Below, in pieces: positions 63,494 to 64,000 of a DNA stretch of 64,000 nt. This DNA is from Methylobacterium sp. Leaf118 (GTDB lineage: Bacteria > Pseudomonadota > Alphaproteobacteria > Rhizobiales > Beijerinckiaceae). The notes under the pieces were generated by a model. That model worked only from the letters and a program-made list of their open reading frames with translations. It did not search any database and was not told the DNA's origin. A program made the position numbers and the translations under genes. Each line of letters opens with the position of its first letter. Position 1 is the first letter of the stretch. The stretch lies in contig NZ_CAKLBV010000008.1 of NCBI RefSeq assembly GCF_920984675.1, positions 1-64,000 of the forward strand, read 5' to 3'.

Positions 63494-64000
63494 TCACCCG
63501 ATCCGTCCGCCGCCCTTGCGGGTCACCGCGACGACCGAGGGTCGCGGCGGCAGGCCGGGCGCGAAATCCGGCCAGCGGGTCGAGGGCGTCTCGTAGCGGG
63601 CCATCGCGCCCTCCTCGTCGGGCTCGCCCGGATGCTGGACGGCAACGAACAGGGTGGCGTCGTCGGGCGTGAAGCAGGGGCCGCACATCTCGGCGCCGAC
63701 CGGCACCCGCAGGAAATGGCGCGAGGTGCCCCGGCGCGGCCCCTCGGTCTCGAGGGCCCAGATGCCGTCGGCGCGGCCGGTGCCCCGGCGGCTGTTGCCG
63801 TCGGTGGCGATCCAGAGGCGGCCGCGGCCGTCGATGACGCAATTGTCCGGCATGCCGAACCAGCCGTCGGCGGTGGTGAGGGTCGAGAAGGTGGCTCCTA
63901 CGGCCTTTTTGGCGGGATCGCCGCAGGCCACCAGCACGTCCCAGCGGAAGCCGTCCGCCACGTGATCGCCTCCGTCGGGCTGGAGTTCGATGACGTGGCC
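63494..64000 (-). CDS. PhoX-like phosphatase, C-terminal part (partial)
   Basis: 169 codons visible, continuing past the right edge. It reads GHVIELQPDGGDHVADGFRWDVLVACGDP, then DGWFGMPDNCVIDGRGRLWIATDGNS, EMCGPCFTPDDATLFVAVQHPGE and an end RPSVVAVTRKGGGRIG. These are the final blades of DUF839/PhoX proteins, Ca2+- and Fe-dependent periplasmic alkaline phosphatases exported by Tat. CGPCFTPDDATLFVAVQHPG is the strongest match. Since only the end is present, the signal sequence and active-site residues cannot be checked. Confidence 0.85.
   Translation of the reverse strand, partial: GHVIELQPDGGDHVADGFRWDVLVACGDPAKKAVGATFSTLTTADGWFGMPDNCVIDGRGRLWIATDGNSRRGTGRADGIWALETEGPRRGTSRHFLRVPVGAEMCGPCFTPDDATLFVAVQHPGEPDEEGAMARYETPSTRWPDFAPGLPPRPSVVAVTRKGGGRIG

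Overview
The window is a G+C-rich chromosomal segment from an alphaproteobacterium, and the gene content points to Methylobacterium/Methylorubrum or a close relative. The evidence is a bacteriochlorophyll/carotenoid cluster (bchD end, bchO, crtI, crtB), a class I PHA synthase whose C-terminus matches the Methylorubrum protein as I remember it, a methylmalonyl-CoA mutase, the rpoN-hpf-ptsN block, and a Caulobacter-type flagellar locus (fliX divergent from flgI with a CtrA-like box). Species assignment is inference. I saw no rRNA, tRNA, CRISPR array, insertion sequence or prophage. Almost everything is core-type genome. The only accessory-looking island is a small TumE/TumA-like toxin-antitoxin locus.

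Layout. 1-3955: end of a photosynthesis cluster, with a PpsR/CrtJ-type palindrome on the crtI start codon and two tandem, paralogous single-helix microproteins coupled to the end of crtB. 4188-6057: RutF-like flavin reductase convergent with an 8-oxoguanine deaminase. 6282-8235: a secreted basic protein, ispE, a structured repeat and a 58-residue membrane protein. 8493-11148: flagellar genes. 11306-17345: SWIB protein, SDR, MFS exporter, clpA-clpS. 17565-18212: tumE and a frameshifted tumA. 18630-24466: a SPOR-domain DD-carboxypeptidase, a J-domain membrane protein, an HtrA protease and several unknown membrane proteins. 24557-28431: methylmalonyl-CoA mutase and manC.

28447-35764 (minus strand): glpD preceded by three small membrane proteins and a lone glcE, then a flippase, a glycosyltransferase and a methyltransferase that suggest surface polysaccharide synthesis together with manC. 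36022-41212: PilZ protein, CoA-binding protein, hotdog thioesterase, a second copy of the structured repeat, a YdcZ-type transporter, an ArsB-type permease and an MFS transporter. 41484-46361: a diguanylate cyclase, then ptsN, hpf and rpoN. 46943-53586: rplS, an Nfu Fe-S scaffold, tsaB-rimI (tRNA t6A/ribosome modification), a PlsC-type acyltransferase, a MEKHLA protein, miaB-phoH. 53711-64000: small exported proteins, an aminotransferase, phaC, a Kef-type antiporter, a Cys-containing exported protein, glyS and the C-terminal part of a PhoX-like phosphatase.

The most unusual signals are: a ~100-bp two-armed palindromic repeat present twice, each time between convergent genes, ending at a stop codon and with compensatory stem changes; the tandem microproteins after crtB; the frameshifted antitoxin beside an open toxin frame; a stacked-hairpin region ending in a U-tract with no gene on its strand; and the small-protein group between glcE and glpD.
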